64,000 bases of DNA from Streptomyces lydicus (GTDB taxonomy: Bacteria; Actinomycetota; Actinomycetes; Streptomycetales; Streptomycetaceae). The notes beneath the pieces were generated by a model. It ran no database searches. It saw only the letters and a list, made by a program, of their open reading frames with translations, and was not told the origin of the DNA. Of the stretch, positions 18,566-27,531 are shown in pieces. The first letter of the stretch is position 1; each line of letters starts with the position of its first letter. The position numbers and the translations under genes were made by a program. Location: positions 3,038,001-3,102,000 of the forward strand of contig NZ_CP017157.1 in assembly GCF_001729485.1 (NCBI RefSeq), read 5' to 3'.

Positions 18566-19173
18566 GCCGCCACCTCCGCGAGCGCCGCGAGCAGCAGCGC
18601 CGACGAGGCCGCGCCCGGGTCCTCGTGCCCGATGCTGCGCTCGCCCAGGTAGCTCGCCCTGCCCTTCCTGGCCTGCAGCGGTACGGTCGCCACCGCACCG
18701 TCCCCCGCCGCCGCGGCCGCCGCCTCGAACGAGGTCTCCAGGGCCGCCACCCCCGGCACCAGCGCGTCGAGCATCGTCTTGTCACCGGGCGCCGAACCGC
18801 CGAGCTGGCCCACCGCGTCCACCCCGGCGCTGAGCCCGGCCCGCAGCTCCTCCGCCGACACCTGCGCGGCGTCGCCCAGCGCCTTCCCGGCCCGCCGCAG
18901 CAGCGTCCCGTACAGCGGCCCGGCCGCTCCGCCCACACTTGAGATCAGCTGCCGCCCGGCCGCGGTCAGCACGGCGCCGGGCGTCGCCGGGGCCTCGCCC
19001 TCGGTCAGGGCCTTCACCACGGCCGCGAAGCCACGCTGCATGTTGGTGCCGTGGTCGGCGTCACCGATGGCCGAGTCGAGCTCGGTGAGCCGCTCCGCCT
19101 CCCGGTCGACGGCGGCGGCCGCGGCCGTCATCCAGCGTACGAAGAACGCGGCATCCAGGGCCGTTTCGGACAC
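18562..19173 (-). CDS. dhaL: Dihydroxyacetone kinase ADP-binding subunit DhaL
   Basis: This 203-residue all-helical subunit holds ADP-Mg permanently and uses it as a cofactor that is rephosphorylated by DhaM. The Mg-binding Asp motif IGDADHGTNM is at residues 36-45, and the nucleotide loop SSVGGAAGPLYGTLL and GDKTMLDALVP follow as in known DhaL. The C-terminal SYLGERSIGHEDPGAASS is the family's second conserved Asp/Ser loop. It lies 94 bp downstream of dhaK, so it may have its own ribosome site in that gap (GAAGGAGAG just upstream of ATG 19173). It works with DhaK to make dihydroxyacetone phosphate for glycolysis. Confidence 0.95.
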   Translation of the reverse strand: MSETALDAAFFVRWMTAAAAAVDREAERLTELDSAIGDADHGTNMQRGFAAVVKALTEGEAPATPGAVLTAAGRQLISSVGGAAGPLYGTLLRRAGKALGDAAQVSAEELRAGLSAGVDAVGQLGGSAPGDKTMLDALVPGVAALETSFEAAAAAAGDGAVATVPLQARKGRASYLGERSIGHEDPGAASSALLLAALAEVAA

Positions 19174-19267
19174 GGGCTACTCTCCTTCGGTCGTTAGCTC
19201 ATTGATCGACGACGCCGGCACTGCTTCCCCGCCGGACACCGGACGAACCCCCGGACGCCGACGGTTC

Positions 19268-20260
19268 TCACCGTCCCCAGCGGAGCCCGGGCGTCTCCAC
19301 CGGTGCGTCCCACAACCGCAGCAGCTCCCCGTCCACCTGGCACAGCGTCACCGAGGCGCCCGCCATGTCCAGCGACGTCACATAGTTCCCGACGAGCGTA
19401 CGGGCCACCGCCACGCCCCGCTCGTCCAGCACCCGGCGCACCTCCGCATTGAACCCGTACAGCTCCAGCAGCGGCGTGGCCCCCATGCCGTTCACCAGCA
19501 CCAGCACCGGCAGCCGCGGATCCAGGTCCTCCAGGACCGCGTCCACCGCGACGTCCGCGATCTCGTGCGACGTCATCATCGCGCGCCGCTCCCGCCCCGG
19601 CTCACCGTGGATCCCCACCCCCAACTCCAGCTCACCGGCCGGAAGATCGAACGTCGGGCTGCCCTTCGCCGGCGTCGAACAGGCGCTGAGCGCCACCCCG
19701 AAGCTGCGCGAGGACTCCACCACCTGTCGCGCCAGCGCCTCCACCCGCTCCAGCGGCATCCCCTCCTCGGCCGCCGCCCCGGCGATCTTCTCCACGAACA
19801 GCGTCGCCCCCGTGCCGCGCCGCCCCGCCGTGAACGTCGAGTCGTTCACCGCCACATCGTCATTGACCAGCACACTGGCGACCTGGATGCCCTCGTCCTC
19901 CGCCAGCTCCGCCGCCATCTGGAAGTTCAGCACGTCGCCCGTGTAGTTCTTCACCACGAACAGCACCCCCTTCCCGCTGTCCACGGCCGCCGCGGCCCGC
20001 ACCATCTGGTCCGGCACCGGCGAGGTGAACACCTCCCCGGGGCACGCCGCGTCCAGCATCCCCGGCCCGACGAACCCCCCGTGCAGCGGCTCGTGCCCGC
20101 TCCCGCCCCCGGACACCAGCGCCACCTTGTCCGCCACCGGCGCGTCCCGCCGTACGATCACCCGGTTCTCGGCATCCACCACCAGTTCCGGGTGCGCCGC
20201 GGCCATCCCGCGCAAGGCGTCGGCGACCACGGTCTCGGCGACGTTGATCAGCATCTTCAT
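19268..20260 (-). CDS. dhaK: Dihydroxyacetone kinase substrate-binding subunit DhaK
   Basis: This 330-residue protein binds dihydroxyacetone covalently and receives phosphate from DhaL. The substrate histidine is H218 in GVGIHGEPG, at exactly the residue number used in E. coli DhaK. The GGGSGHEP loop at 51-58 supplies further active-site residues. ATG 20260 has a strong GGAGGTACTC element directly upstream on its strand. It is the first gene of a dhaK-dhaL-dhaM operon that feeds glycerol or dihydroxyacetone into central metabolism. A 13-bp-period direct repeat lies about 53-75 bp upstream of the start and may be a control site. Confidence 0.95.
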   Translation of the reverse strand: MKMLINVAETVVADALRGMAAAHPELVVDAENRVIVRRDAPVADKVALVSGGGSGHEPLHGGFVGPGMLDAACPGEVFTSPVPDQMVRAAAAVDSGKGVLFVVKNYTGDVLNFQMAAELAEDEGIQVASVLVNDDVAVNDSTFTAGRRGTGATLFVEKIAGAAAEEGMPLERVEALARQVVESSRSFGVALSACSTPAKGSPTFDLPAGELELGVGIHGEPGRERRAMMTSHEIADVAVDAVLEDLDPRLPVLVLVNGMGATPLLELYGFNAEVRRVLDERGVAVARTLVGNYVTSLDMAGASVTLCQVDGELLRLWDAPVETPGLRWGR

Positions 20261-20312
20261 GAGTACCTCCTGGTGAGATGGGCGGTCGAGCCCTGACCTG
20301 TGCCTTCCCAGG

Positions 20313-20335
20313 TCTGGAGCAGGTATCTGGAGCAG
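20313..20335. repeat. Direct repeat upstream of dhaK
   Basis: TCTGGAGCAG occurs at 20313-20322 and again at 20326-20335, separated by GTA, a 13-bp period. It lies upstream of dhaK on the dhaK transcript side and could be an operator. The remaining 200 bp up to the next gene hold nothing recognisable. Confidence 0.4.
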
Positions 20336-20548
20336 ATGTCGGATGTTCTCGGTGGGACGGTCCGCGGCGACCGGGGCGGGCGGGGTACGGCGGGACCGCT
20401 CCCGGCCCGGCGCCGACGCCCTGACGAGCGGTCAGCGCCCGTACCGGACGCGGCGTCACCCCGGAGGCAGTATCTGCGCTCCCGGCTCCAAGGTCACGTG
20501 ACGCGGAGAGCGCGCGCGTCCCGTGGTCTCCGCGCGCGGTGCGGGCGC

Positions 20549-21733
20549 TCAGTGGCGGATGCCGTCCGCGCGCCGGAAGGTCCCGAGGCGGTGGCGGGCC
20601 TGCGGCGCCGGTGTGCGCCGGATCGCGATCAGGGCGGCATCGTCGTCGAGATGACCGTGGCAGTGGGCGAGGAGGTCCAGCCGGAGGTGGTGCAGGAGCG
20701 ACTCCGGATCGCACGACGTCCAGTTGGCGACGCGTTGCGCGAGCGGATAGAAGGCACCGTTGCGGTCCCGGGCCTCGGTGACGCCGTCGGTGTACAGCAG
20801 GAGCATGTCACCGGACGCGAAGGCGATCTCGTCGGTGGTGTACCTGTCCGGCCCGGCCCCGCTCATCCCGCCCATCCCGAGCGGAGGCGCCGGATGGAGG
20901 CTCGGGACGGTCGTGACCCGGTGCCGGCTCAGGAGCAGGGGCGGGGGGTGCCCGCAGTCGGTCATCCGGGCGGCCGGCTCCTCGTGCGGGATCTCCAGCA
21001 GCAGCGCGGTGATGAAGTGTTCCGGGATGTCGCGGTCGGACTCGATGAAGTCGGTCAGGTAGCGGCACACGCTGCGGTCCAGTGCGGCGGCGAGTTCCGG
21101 CAGCGTCGGGTGCCGGTGCGCCGTTTCCCGGAACGCGCCGAGCAGCAGGGCGGACTCACCGATGGCGGCCAGGCCCTTGCCGCGCACGTCCCCGATGATC
21201 AGACGGGTCCCGCTGTCGGTGCGCGTCGCGGTGTACAGGTCGCCGCCGACCTCGGCCTCCTCCTCGGCGGCCAGATACAGCGACGCGATGTGCAGCGGGC
21301 CGATCCGGTGGGGGAGCGGACGCAGCAGCGCCTTCTGCGCCGCCTCGGCCACCGACCGCACCTTCGCCAGCTCCTGCTGGCGCCGCGCCCGCACCACGCA
21401 GAAGAACACGATCATGGCCGAGAGCACCGACAGGGCGAGGATCTGGATCATCACATTGCGCTCGGTGAAGAGCACCCCGAAGTGCAGCCCGATGTACACC
21501 TGCGCCATGACCGCCAGTAGCCCGATCGCCCCCGTGCGCCACGGGCCGGCGAAGGAGGCGGTGAGCGCGGGGGCGACGACGAGCAGGGGGCCCAGATGGA
21601 CGTCGGCGGGGACGTTGAGATCGATGACCGTGATCACCGCGATGAGCGCAACGGGCAGCACCAGCAGTGCATGACTGGGTTGCCACGGCTGCCACAGGCC
21701 GCCAAAGTGCCGCTGGACGCCCACGCCCTCCAC
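20549..21733 (-). CDS. Membrane-anchored SpoIIE-type PP2C phosphatase
   Basis: This protein of about 394 residues has three or four membrane segments at its N-terminus (such as HALLVLPVALIAVITVIDL and IQILALSVLSAMIVFF), a short linker helix, and a C-terminal SpoIIE/PP2C serine phosphatase domain. Metal-binding aspartates appear in VGGDLYTA, IIGDVRGKG and LDDDAALI, and MTDCGHPPPLLL matches the family. It should dephosphorylate a STAS-type anti-anti-sigma factor. It is a paralogue of the gene at 23517, with the same layout. The start is uncertain: GTG 21733 and GTG 21724 are both possible, and the latter best matches the paralogue's N-terminal length. Confidence 0.88.
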   Translation of the reverse strand: MEGVGVQRHFGGLWQPWQPSHALLVLPVALIAVITVIDLNVPADVHLGPLLVVAPALTASFAGPWRTGAIGLLAVMAQVYIGLHFGVLFTERNVMIQILALSVLSAMIVFFCVVRARRQQELAKVRSVAEAAQKALLRPLPHRIGPLHIASLYLAAEEEAEVGGDLYTATRTDSGTRLIIGDVRGKGLAAIGESALLLGAFRETAHRHPTLPELAAALDRSVCRYLTDFIESDRDIPEHFITALLLEIPHEEPAARMTDCGHPPPLLLSRHRVTTVPSLHPAPPLGMGGMSGAGPDRYTTDEIAFASGDMLLLYTDGVTEARDRNGAFYPLAQRVANWTSCDPESLLHHLRLDLLAHCHGHLDDDAALIAIRRTPAPQARHRLGTFRRADGIRH

Positions 21734-21894
21734 TGTGCACCCTGCGGGCCCGCCGGACGAGCCGGTGCCCCGGCCGGACGTCGACGCCGTACGCGGCCCC
21801 GGGCCCGACCGGCCCCCCACCGCCTCCCCGCGCGGCCGGGGCACCGCGCGCCTAGCGTGAGAAGCCGGAACGGCCGGAAGGAGTGAGCCACACC

Positions 21895-22716
21895 ATGACT
21901 GAATTCCCGGAAGGCGCCCCCTGCTGGGCGGACGCCATGTTCAAGGACGTCGAGGGCGCCAAGAGCTTCTACGGCGAGGTGCTCGGCTGGACCTTCGGTG
22001 AGGCGGCCGGCGAGTACGGCAACTACACACAGGCGTACTCCGACGGGAAGGCCGTCGCCGCCGTCGTCCCGCCGATGCCCGGCGGCGACGACGTACCGTC
22101 CGCCTGGTGCCTCTACTTCGCGTCCAAGGACGTGCGGAAGACCGCCGAGAAGATCAAGGAGGCGGGCGGCACCCTGCTCATGGAGCCGATGCAGGTCGGC
22201 ACGTTCGGGTCGATGGTGCTCGCCAGAGAGCCCAGCGGCGCCGTCCTCGGCGTCTGGCAGGCGGGCGCTCACCAGGGGTTCGAGAAGGTGGGGGAGCCCG
22301 GCGCGTACTGCTGGGCCGAGGCGTTCACGCGTGACCCGGAGAGGGCCGACGCGTTCCTCACCCAGGTCTTCCCCTATTCCGCGCGGAAAATGGAGCCCGG
22401 CACGGATCCCGACGCCCAGGGCATCGACTTCAAGGTGTTCAGCATCGGCGGCCCCGACAATCCGGTGCTGGGCCGGATGAAGATGGGTGACGAGTTCCCG
22501 AAGGAGATCCCCTCCTACATCCAGGTCTACTTCAACGTCGCGAACTGCGACGACGCCGTCGCCACGACCGAGAAGCTCGGCGGCCGGCTGCATTTCGGCC
22601 CCATGGACAGCCCGTTCGGCCGGTTCGCCGCGGTCAGCGACCCGCAGGGCGCGGCGTTCGCGGTGATCGACATGAGTACGACGGCCGGCGAGATGCCACG
22701 GATGACCGACGCCTGA
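21895..22716 (+). CDS. Two-domain VOC (glyoxalase-like) protein
   Basis: This 273-residue protein contains two VOC domains in tandem, at about residues 5-118 and 130-262. The first begins APCWADAMFKDVEGAKSFYG and the second GAYCWAEAFTRDPERADAFL, which have the same pattern. This class is often annotated as glyoxalase/bleomycin-resistance protein, but in Streptomyces such proteins are abundant and of unknown substrate. ATG 21895 lies downstream of a GGAAGGAG element. A GTG at 21883 is an alternative start four codons earlier. It stands between two SpoIIE phosphatase genes and a second two-domain VOC protein occurs at 55655. Confidence 0.85.
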   Translation: MTEFPEGAPCWADAMFKDVEGAKSFYGEVLGWTFGEAAGEYGNYTQAYSDGKAVAAVVPPMPGGDDVPSAWCLYFASKDVRKTAEKIKEAGGTLLMEPMQVGTFGSMVLAREPSGAVLGVWQAGAHQGFEKVGEPGAYCWAEAFTRDPERADAFLTQVFPYSARKMEPGTDPDAQGIDFKVFSIGGPDNPVLGRMKMGDEFPKEIPSYIQVYFNVANCDDAVATTEKLGGRLHFGPMDSPFGRFAAVSDPQGAAFAVIDMSTTAGEMPRMTDA

Positions 22717-22783
22717 CCCGACCCCGTCGCGTCGCCCGCCCGCAGCGTGGTGGCCGCCGGCGGGCGAACGGTCGGACCGTGCG

Positions 22784-23110
22784 GTCCACGGTCAGCCGCG
22801 GCGAGGGCGTCCATCTCCTTCCCGCCCGTCATCCCGGGCATCGCCGAGTGGTCCGTCCCGGGCATGGAGGTCATGCCGGAGTGGTCCGCCCGGACGTCTT
22901 CCCGGGCACCGGCTCGCCCCAGGCCGTCAGCCACCCGGACAGCGTGGTGATCTCCGGGTCCTGGGCCTTCATGATCGTGGCGGCGACCTCCTTGACCTGC
23001 GGCGACGCGGCGCGGGTGGCGGCCGCAGCGGCCATCTCCAGCGCCTGCCGGTGGTGCGGGATCATGCCCTTGGCGAACGCCACGTCAGCGGCGTTGTGCG
23101 CACCGGCCGG
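22784..23110 (-). pseudogene. Decayed DUF305 protein gene
   Basis: The first repeat of a DUF305 protein is clear: AHNAADVAFAKGMIPHHRQA at about 23110-23050, then KEVAATIMKAQDPEITTLSGWLTAWGEPVPG. The frame then breaks near 22900, and the continuation, rich in Met and His (DHSGMTSMPGTDHSAMPGM), is found in another frame. The second HH-containing half expected of DUF305 proteins is missing after about 22790, and no lipoprotein signal is found upstream. DUF305 proteins are exported and often associated with copper. The gene appears truncated at both ends and frameshifted. Confidence 0.7.
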
Positions 23111-23149
23111 GGCCGAGGCGCGCGGCGAAGCGGCGGGCCGGGAAGGGGA

Positions 23150-23370
23150 GTTGTGCGGCCCGCCCGCGCCGGCCGCGTGCGGGGGCGTACGGGGCCGAGC
23201 GGGGACGGCGTCAGGGCAGGGGGGACGGTCGGCCCGTCGAGGGCGGCGGACGCACAGGCCGGGTCCGCGTGAGGGACGTGCCCGCTGCCGCCGCGGTCAC
23301 CGGCTCCGGCGCAGTGCGCGTGCGCGGTGACCCCGGCCGCCCGGTGCCCGTGTGCCGTGTCGCCCACGAG
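23150..23370 (-). pseudogene. Possible DUF6153 relic upstream of DUF305
   Basis: Directly upstream of the DUF305 remnant, a His-rich segment (GHVPHADPACASAALDGP) resembles the exposed part of DUF6153 proteins, small membrane proteins that precede DUF305 genes in many Streptomyces. The N-terminal membrane helix that should precede it is not found in any frame. With the broken DUF305 gene this suggests the decay of a two-gene unit. The assignment is from memory of the family and is tentative. Nothing else is seen between 22717 and 23516. Confidence 0.35.
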
Positions 23371-23516
23371 CCGGGCAGCGGCGTGACGGTGCGAACCTCG
23401 CCCCCCATCAGTCCGTTTCCTCCCGTCGGCCGCGACGGCAGGGCCGCGACACCGCGGCGGTCGCCGGGGCGGAGGTCCGCGCGGCGCGACGGACGTCCCA
23501 GGTGTAGAGAGGAGAT

Positions 23517-24623
23517 ATGAGCGTCCGGCGCGGTCTCACCCGGTTCGGCGGGTCCTGGCGGCCGAGCCACGGCCTGCTGGTCATACCGCTGGCGATCATC
23601 GTGCTGGTGACGGTGCTCGACATCAATGCCCCGACGACCATCCATCTCGGCCCGTTCCTGGTCGCCGCGCCGGCGATCACCGCCTCCTTCGCCGGGCCGC
23701 GCCTCACCGGGGTCGTCGGCGCCCTCGCCGTGGCCGCCCAGATCCTCATCGGGTACCTGCACGGCGGCCTGATGACCGCGAACCACCAGGCGCAGATCGC
23801 CGCGCTCGTCGTGCTCTCCGTGCTCGTCACGCTGCTGCGGTACGTACGCGAGCGGCGCGAGCGGCGGCTCACCCAGGTGCAGTCGGTGGCCGTCGCGGCA
23901 CAGCAGGTGCTGATGCGGCCGCTGCCCGAGCGGATCGGGCCGCTGCGGATCGCCTCCTCGTACCTCGCGGCCGACGCCGAGGCCCAGATCGGCGGCGACC
24001 TGTACGCGGTGGCGCCCGCCGCCGGCGCGACACGGCTGGTCATCGGGGACGTACGGGGCAAGGGCCTGGCCGCCATCGGGGAGGCCGCGGTGCTGATCGG
24101 GGCCTTCCACGGCTCCGCGTACCGCAACCTCTCGCTGCCCGCCCTCATGGCGCACCTCGGGAACTCGGTGTACTGGAACACGGTCCACCAGGCCGACGGC
24201 GACCCCGAGTCCGCGGAGTCGTTCGTGACCGCGCTGCTCCTGGACGTCCACCACGACGCGCCCGGCCTCTCGATGATCAACTGCGGTCATCCGCCGCCCC
24301 TGCTGATCACCGCCGACGGCGTACGGACCCTGGAGGTGCGGGAGCCGGCGCTTCCGCTGGGCCTCACCGCGCCGTCGGAGAGCGACTACGAGGTCGAGGC
24401 CGCCGGCTTCGGGCCCGGCGAGCTGCTGCTCCTCTACACCGACGGGGTGATCGAGGCCCGCGGACCCGGCGGCGCCTTCTACCCGCTGGCCGACCGGCTC
24501 ACCGCCTGGGCCGAGACCGATCCGCCGTCCCTCGTCGCACGCCTGCACGACGATCTGCTCCGGCACGCCGGCGGCAACCTGGACGACGACGTGGCCGTCA
24601 TCGCGCTCGCCCGCGCGCCGTAG
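23517..24623 (+). CDS. Membrane-anchored SpoIIE-type PP2C phosphatase
   Basis: This 368-residue protein has four hydrophobic segments at residues 20-110, a linker, then a PP2C phosphatase domain (about 130-365). Metal-binding aspartates lie in IGGDLYAV, VIGDVRGKG and LDDDVAVI. It is a close paralogue of the minus-strand gene at 20549; the N-terminus (RPSHGLLVIPLAIIVLVTVL) aligns residue by residue with QPSHALLVLPVALIAVITVI. ATG 23517 follows GAGAGGAGAT. A sensory role for the membrane part and a STAS-type substrate are inferred. The pair frames the VOC gene and the decayed DUF305 region, which suggests an inverted duplication followed by decay in between. Confidence 0.9.
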   Translation: MSVRRGLTRFGGSWRPSHGLLVIPLAIIVLVTVLDINAPTTIHLGPFLVAAPAITASFAGPRLTGVVGALAVAAQILIGYLHGGLMTANHQAQIAALVVLSVLVTLLRYVRERRERRLTQVQSVAVAAQQVLMRPLPERIGPLRIASSYLAADAEAQIGGDLYAVAPAAGATRLVIGDVRGKGLAAIGEAAVLIGAFHGSAYRNLSLPALMAHLGNSVYWNTVHQADGDPESAESFVTALLLDVHHDAPGLSMINCGHPPPLLITADGVRTLEVREPALPLGLTAPSESDYEVEAAGFGPGELLLLYTDGVIEARGPGGAFYPLADRLTAWAETDPPSLVARLHDDLLRHAGGNLDDDVAVIALARAP

Positions 24624-24720
24624 CCGGTGCGGCAGGACGGACCGCGCTCGCCTCCGCTCCCCGTGCGGCGCACCCTGGAGAGGTGACCCGGTAGCCACGA
24701 GCCGAGCTGTGAGGTGCCTG

Positions 24721-25149
24721 ATGAGCACGCTCGAAGAACACATCGACATCGGCGTCCCCCTCGAAACGGCCTGGGAATGCCTGCACCGCGCGGAGTCCTA
24801 TCCGCAGTTCGTGGACGGCGTGCGCGAGGCCCGCGCGGAGGGCGAGGTGACGCACCTCGACGTCGACGCGGGCGGCCGCGCCCAGGAGTACGAGATCGAG
24901 ATCCTCGACCGCCCCCAGGACAAGGTGATGCGGTGGCGGACCACGAGCGGCCCCGAGCTGGCCGGGACCTTCTCGCTGCTGCCGATCGACGGCGAGCACA
25001 CCCGGATCCAGGCCCGGTTCGAGTACCGGCCGGGCACCATCACGGAGGCGTTCGGCGGCCCGAAGGGCTTCGCCCAGGCGTCCGCGATCGAGCGGGGCGT
25101 CCGCAGCGACCTGGAGCAGTTCAAGGAGCTGGTGGAACAGGGGCGGTGA
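24721..25149 (+). CDS. SRPBCC (START/polyketide-cyclase-like) protein
   Basis: This 142-residue protein has the SRPBCC fold signature: MSTLEEHIDIGVPLETAWEC (first strand and helix), SYPQFVDGVREAR, and the C-terminal long helix SAIERGVRSDLEQFKELVEQ. Such domains bind hydrophobic ligands. Comparable proteins are often called cyclase/dehydrase, but no biosynthetic cluster is present here. It shares the pattern PLETAWEC...YPQF with the gvpZ-like protein at 31819 (PLRTAYDHWTRYDKF), which is of interest because this gene lies just outside the gas vesicle cluster. ATG 24721 follows a GAGGTG element; an in-frame GTG at 24709 is less likely. Confidence 0.85.
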   Translation: MSTLEEHIDIGVPLETAWECLHRAESYPQFVDGVREARAEGEVTHLDVDAGGRAQEYEIEILDRPQDKVMRWRTTSGPELAGTFSLLPIDGEHTRIQARFEYRPGTITEAFGGPKGFAQASAIERGVRSDLEQFKELVEQGR

Positions 25150-25227
25150 GGGGGCCGGCGTCCTGACGGTTCGTCAAGTCAGCGCACCGCGGGGTGCCGT
25201 GGCCGCGGTGGCGCGCTCCGTCCCCGG

Positions 25228-27354
25228 TCACGCCGCCCGCGTCCGGCCGGGCGGCCGGGAGGCCAGCAGCATCAGGGCCACGTCGTCCTGCCGCGCCGCG
25301 TCGGCGTGCAGGTGCGCCAGCAGGGCGTCGGCGAGGCGGTCGGGGCTCTGCGCCGGTCCGCCGTCGAGACGGGCGGCGAGCGCGGCGACGGCGCTGTCCA
25401 GATCGACGCCCGGCGTCTCGATCAGGCCGTCGGTGTAGAGGGCGAGCAGGGAGTCCGGGGGGAGGCCGATCTGGGTGGCCTCGTACCGGGCGTCGGGCTC
25501 GATGCCCAGCAGCAGGCCCGGCGGAACCCGCAGCACCTCGGTGTGCCCGTCGGGGTGGCGGAGGATCGGCGGCGGATGGCCCGCGCTGGCCAGGCACGCG
25601 ACCCGGGTCCGCAGGTCGATGTGGACGTACAGGCAGCTGGTGAACAGCTCCGGGTCGAGGTCCGTCAGCAGCCGGTTCGTCCGGGCCAGCACCTCGCCCG
25701 GTGACGCGCCGGCGGTGGCGTGGGCGTGCACGGCGGTACGCGCCTGTCCCATGAGGGCGGCGGCCGCGGCGTTGTGCCCCTGGACGTCGCCGATGACGGC
25801 GGCGACGTGGTGCTCGTCGAGGCGGATCAGGTCGTAGAAGTCACCGCCGATGTCCATGCCGCGGGCCGACGGCAGATAGCGGGCGGCGACGGCCAGCCCG
25901 GGCACCGAGGGCAGGCTGTGCGGCAGCAGCCCGGCCTGCAGGTCGTGCGCCAGCTGCTGCTTGGCGTCGTACAGCCGGGCACGGTCCAGCGCCTGGGCGA
26001 TCAGCCCGGCGAGGGACGTGAGGACCTGGCGTTCCTCGGTGCTGAAGGTGCGGGGCCGGGCGTACGACAGGATGCAGCAGCCGACCGGACGGCCGGAGAC
26101 GATCAGCGGCAGTACCGCCCGGGCCGCCTTTCCCGTCAGGTGCGGCAGTCCCGGGTAGTCGCTCTCGATCTCGTCGGGGGAGGAGTAGAAGCTGGGCTCC
26201 CCGGTGGACAGGACGTGCACGGCCGGGCTGTTGGCGGCGCCGAGGGCGACGCCCTCGAAGGTGGCGACGACCTCGGCGGAGTACCCGCGGTGGCCGATCG
26301 TGCGCAGCCGGCCGCCCTCCGCCGCGTACATGATCATGCCCTGGGCGCCGAAGGCCGGGACGATCTGGTCGGCGACGAGATGGACGACGTCCTGGACCCC
26401 CACCGCCTCGGTGAGCGCCGCCGCCAGGTGCAGTACGTGGTAGATCTGCCCGGCCCGTACGGGCACCGGCTCGCCCTCGGCCGGAAAGGGCGCCACCGGG
26501 CCGTGGTCCTTGCCCGACGGGCTGATCCAGACGCTCAGGCCCCGGCCGTCCGGGAAGAGCCGGAAGGTCAGCCACTGGTGCGAGGGGTGGCGGGCGGTGA
26601 AGGACACCGGCCGGCGGCTGAGCACCGCGGCGCGGTAGCGGTCCTCGAAGACCGGGTCGCGCATCCACGGCAGCGCCTCCCAGGGCCGCTCGCCGATCAG
26701 CCGCGACTCCTGCTCGCCGAGCAGCTCCACGGCGCCGGTCGAGACCAGGGTGATGCGGCCGTCCAGGTCCAGGGCGCACGCGCCGCCCGGCAGCCGCTCC
26801 AGGTAGTCGACCGCCGCCAGCGCCTGCTCCGTGCCGACCGTCCGCGCCGGCGGCGGCGCCAGCACCCGCGGCGCCTCGGGCGGCGGGGTGCGGCCGTCAG
26901 GGCGGGGACCGGCCGCCAGGAGGGCCGCCAGCCGCCCGCAGGCGGCCTCCACCGCCGCCTTCTCCTCCGCCGACAGCTGCGGCGGATGGCCCGCGGGCCA
27001 CAGCAGCAGCAGTGCGCCCAGCCGGACGGTGGCCTCGGTGACCGGCGCCGCGGCCAGCGAGAAGTCGTAGGGGACCGCCACCGCCGTACGGGGGAAGTCG
27101 CGCGCCAGCTGCTGATGGCCGCCGGCCCACACCAGCCGCTGCCGGCGGGTGGCGACGGCGACCGGGATCGGGGCCGCCAGGGCCACCCGGCACCAGGGGG
27201 TCAGGAACGGCGCCGGGAGGCCACTCATGACCGTCAGCTGGAGCACCGGCTCGTTACGCGTCAGCTCGTACAGCCCGGCCATGGAAGCGCCCGTCTCCCG
27301 CATCGCCCGGAGCAGTGCCCGGTCCACCGGACCGGAACCGGTCCCGCCGCTCAT
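25228..27354 (-). CDS. Multi-sensor SpoIIE phosphatase (GAF-PAS-GAF-PP2C)
   Basis: This 708-residue protein reads as an N-terminal GAF-like domain (about 10-150), a PAS domain (about 185-285, with GGACALDLDGRITLVSTGAV), a second GAF domain (about 315-465) and a C-terminal SpoIIE/PP2C phosphatase (about 480-695). Metal aspartates appear in IGGDFYDLI, VIGDVQGHN and RQDDVALMLL. It has no membrane segment, so it senses a cytoplasmic signal. Substrate would be a phosphorylated STAS protein. It is the third SpoIIE phosphatase within 7 kb, and is divergent from the gas vesicle operon with a 257-bp shared region that contains a 16-bp palindrome. Confidence 0.92.
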   Translation of the reverse strand: MSGGTGSGPVDRALLRAMRETGASMAGLYELTRNEPVLQLTVMSGLPAPFLTPWCRVALAAPIPVAVATRRQRLVWAGGHQQLARDFPRTAVAVPYDFSLAAAPVTEATVRLGALLLLWPAGHPPQLSAEEKAAVEAACGRLAALLAAGPRPDGRTPPPEAPRVLAPPPARTVGTEQALAAVDYLERLPGGACALDLDGRITLVSTGAVELLGEQESRLIGERPWEALPWMRDPVFEDRYRAAVLSRRPVSFTARHPSHQWLTFRLFPDGRGLSVWISPSGKDHGPVAPFPAEGEPVPVRAGQIYHVLHLAAALTEAVGVQDVVHLVADQIVPAFGAQGMIMYAAEGGRLRTIGHRGYSAEVVATFEGVALGAANSPAVHVLSTGEPSFYSSPDEIESDYPGLPHLTGKAARAVLPLIVSGRPVGCCILSYARPRTFSTEERQVLTSLAGLIAQALDRARLYDAKQQLAHDLQAGLLPHSLPSVPGLAVAARYLPSARGMDIGGDFYDLIRLDEHHVAAVIGDVQGHNAAAAALMGQARTAVHAHATAGASPGEVLARTNRLLTDLDPELFTSCLYVHIDLRTRVACLASAGHPPPILRHPDGHTEVLRVPPGLLLGIEPDARYEATQIGLPPDSLLALYTDGLIETPGVDLDSAVAALAARLDGGPAQSPDRLADALLAHLHADAARQDDVALMLLASRPPGRTRAA

Positions 27355-27485
27355 CTCGCACCTTCACACCGCTGTCGTCGTGACCTCGCGACCATTCCGG
27401 TCCGGCCGGCCGTCCCGCCGCCGGACAGTGCCGACGTTACGCCGCCCGAAGGGCCCCGGCATGCGGGTGCCCGCCCCGACCGCCG

Positions 27486-27501
27486 CTCCGCATGTGCGGA
27501 G
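27486..27501. promoter_or_regulatory. 16-bp palindrome between phosphatase and gvp operon
   Basis: CTCCGCATGTGCGGAG is a perfect inverted repeat with seven-base arms around TG. It sits about midway between the divergent starts at 27354 and 27612. A dimeric regulator site controlling one or both operons is a reasonable inference. Confidence 0.45.
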
Positions 27502-27531
27502 GGTTGATGGTGGTATGGCGAGAGGTGGGAT

